This document shows, piece by piece, positions 4,952-5,078 of a DNA stretch of 5,078 bases (the first letter of the stretch is position 1; the number at the start of each line of letters is the position of its first letter). The stretch covers positions 1 to 5,078 of the forward strand of contig PEWI01000126.1 in NCBI GenBank assembly GCA_002779555.1, written 5' to 3'. Source of the DNA: Candidatus Bathyarchaeota archaeon CG07_land_8_20_14_0_80_47_9 (lineage in GTDB: Archaea; Thermoproteota; Bathyarchaeia; Bathyarchaeales; Bathycorpusculaceae). The position numbers were made by a program, and so were the translations under genes. Below the pieces are notes generated by a model. That model was not told the DNA's origin. It saw only the letters and a program-made list of their open reading frames with translations, and ran no database searches.

Positions 4952-5078
4952 TTTTCTCTGAAAGGCAGATTTCGGTTGTGCGGAAAAGTTATAGGCGAAC
5001 CGACTGATTGAAATCAGAATTTGGAGATAGAAGCGAGTGAATAAAAATAAGAAATGTCCAAGTTTCGCAACGAAAAAC
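4952..5078. other. Intergenic tail to the window edge
   Basis: These 127 bases after the cysteine-cluster gene hold no gene that I can support. CTGATT and AATCAG (5004-5009 and 5012-5017) form a small hairpin with a two-base gap. An ATG at 5054 opens eight codons (MSKFRNEK) before the window ends, preceded by an AT-rich stretch (5041-5050); it could begin the next gene but there is too little sequence to judge. Confidence 0.4.

Noticed and set aside
5054..5078. Start of a further gene (MSKFRNEK) at the right edge.
   Set aside because: Only eight codons are visible and there is no clear ribosome binding site; it cannot be told from chance.

Overview
The window looks archaeal, probably from the Thermoproteota/Bathyarchaeia-like part of the tree. 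This is inferred from protein style (small ArnR1-like winged-helix proteins, a winged helix fused to two membrane helices, a compact secreted protein of archaeal type), from AT-rich TATA-like boxes 35-45 bases before start codons, and from a short T-tract in terminator position. No rRNA or tRNA gene is present to confirm the lineage.

Left part (1-890): two genes on the minus strand, a small winged-helix protein (687 to 430) followed by a two-helix membrane protein (355 to 8). They are separated by a divergent control region (688-890) from a plus-strand gene for an exported protein of unknown function (891-1400). Matching short sequences sit at matching distances before these starts, suggesting that the three genes share regulation.

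Centre (1401-3906): a plus-strand cluster of a winged-helix/two-helix membrane protein (1468-1959), a MacB/FtsX-type ABC permease (2061-3236) and its ATPase (3229-3906, overlapping the permease by 8 bases). Permease and ATPase together should form a mechanotransmission-type or lipoprotein/peptide-export-like ABC complex; the membrane winged-helix protein is a plausible local regulator. The permease start is odd: a Shine-Dalgarno-like sequence serves an ATG 22 bases upstream in a different frame, whose peptide would give a family-like N-terminus if one base were removed.

Right part (3907-5078): four bases after the ATPase stop begins a 176-bp segment bounded by 24-bp inverted repeats (22 of 24 matching). 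Directly after its right end begins the C-terminal part of a TaqI/type IIG-like restriction-modification methyltransferase with the catalytic part missing, so this is a gene remnant. It is followed after 15 bases by an intact YkgJ-type cysteine-cluster protein. The remnant looks more AT-rich than the ABC genes (hand count of single 60-base lines: 22/60 G+C in the remnant, 26/60 in the YkgJ gene, 30/60 in the permease). I read the junction at about 3907-4090 as a rearrangement or mobile-element scar. I see no complete new defence or mobile system here; the inverted-repeat element with the truncated methyltransferase and the permease start are the points most worth checking.
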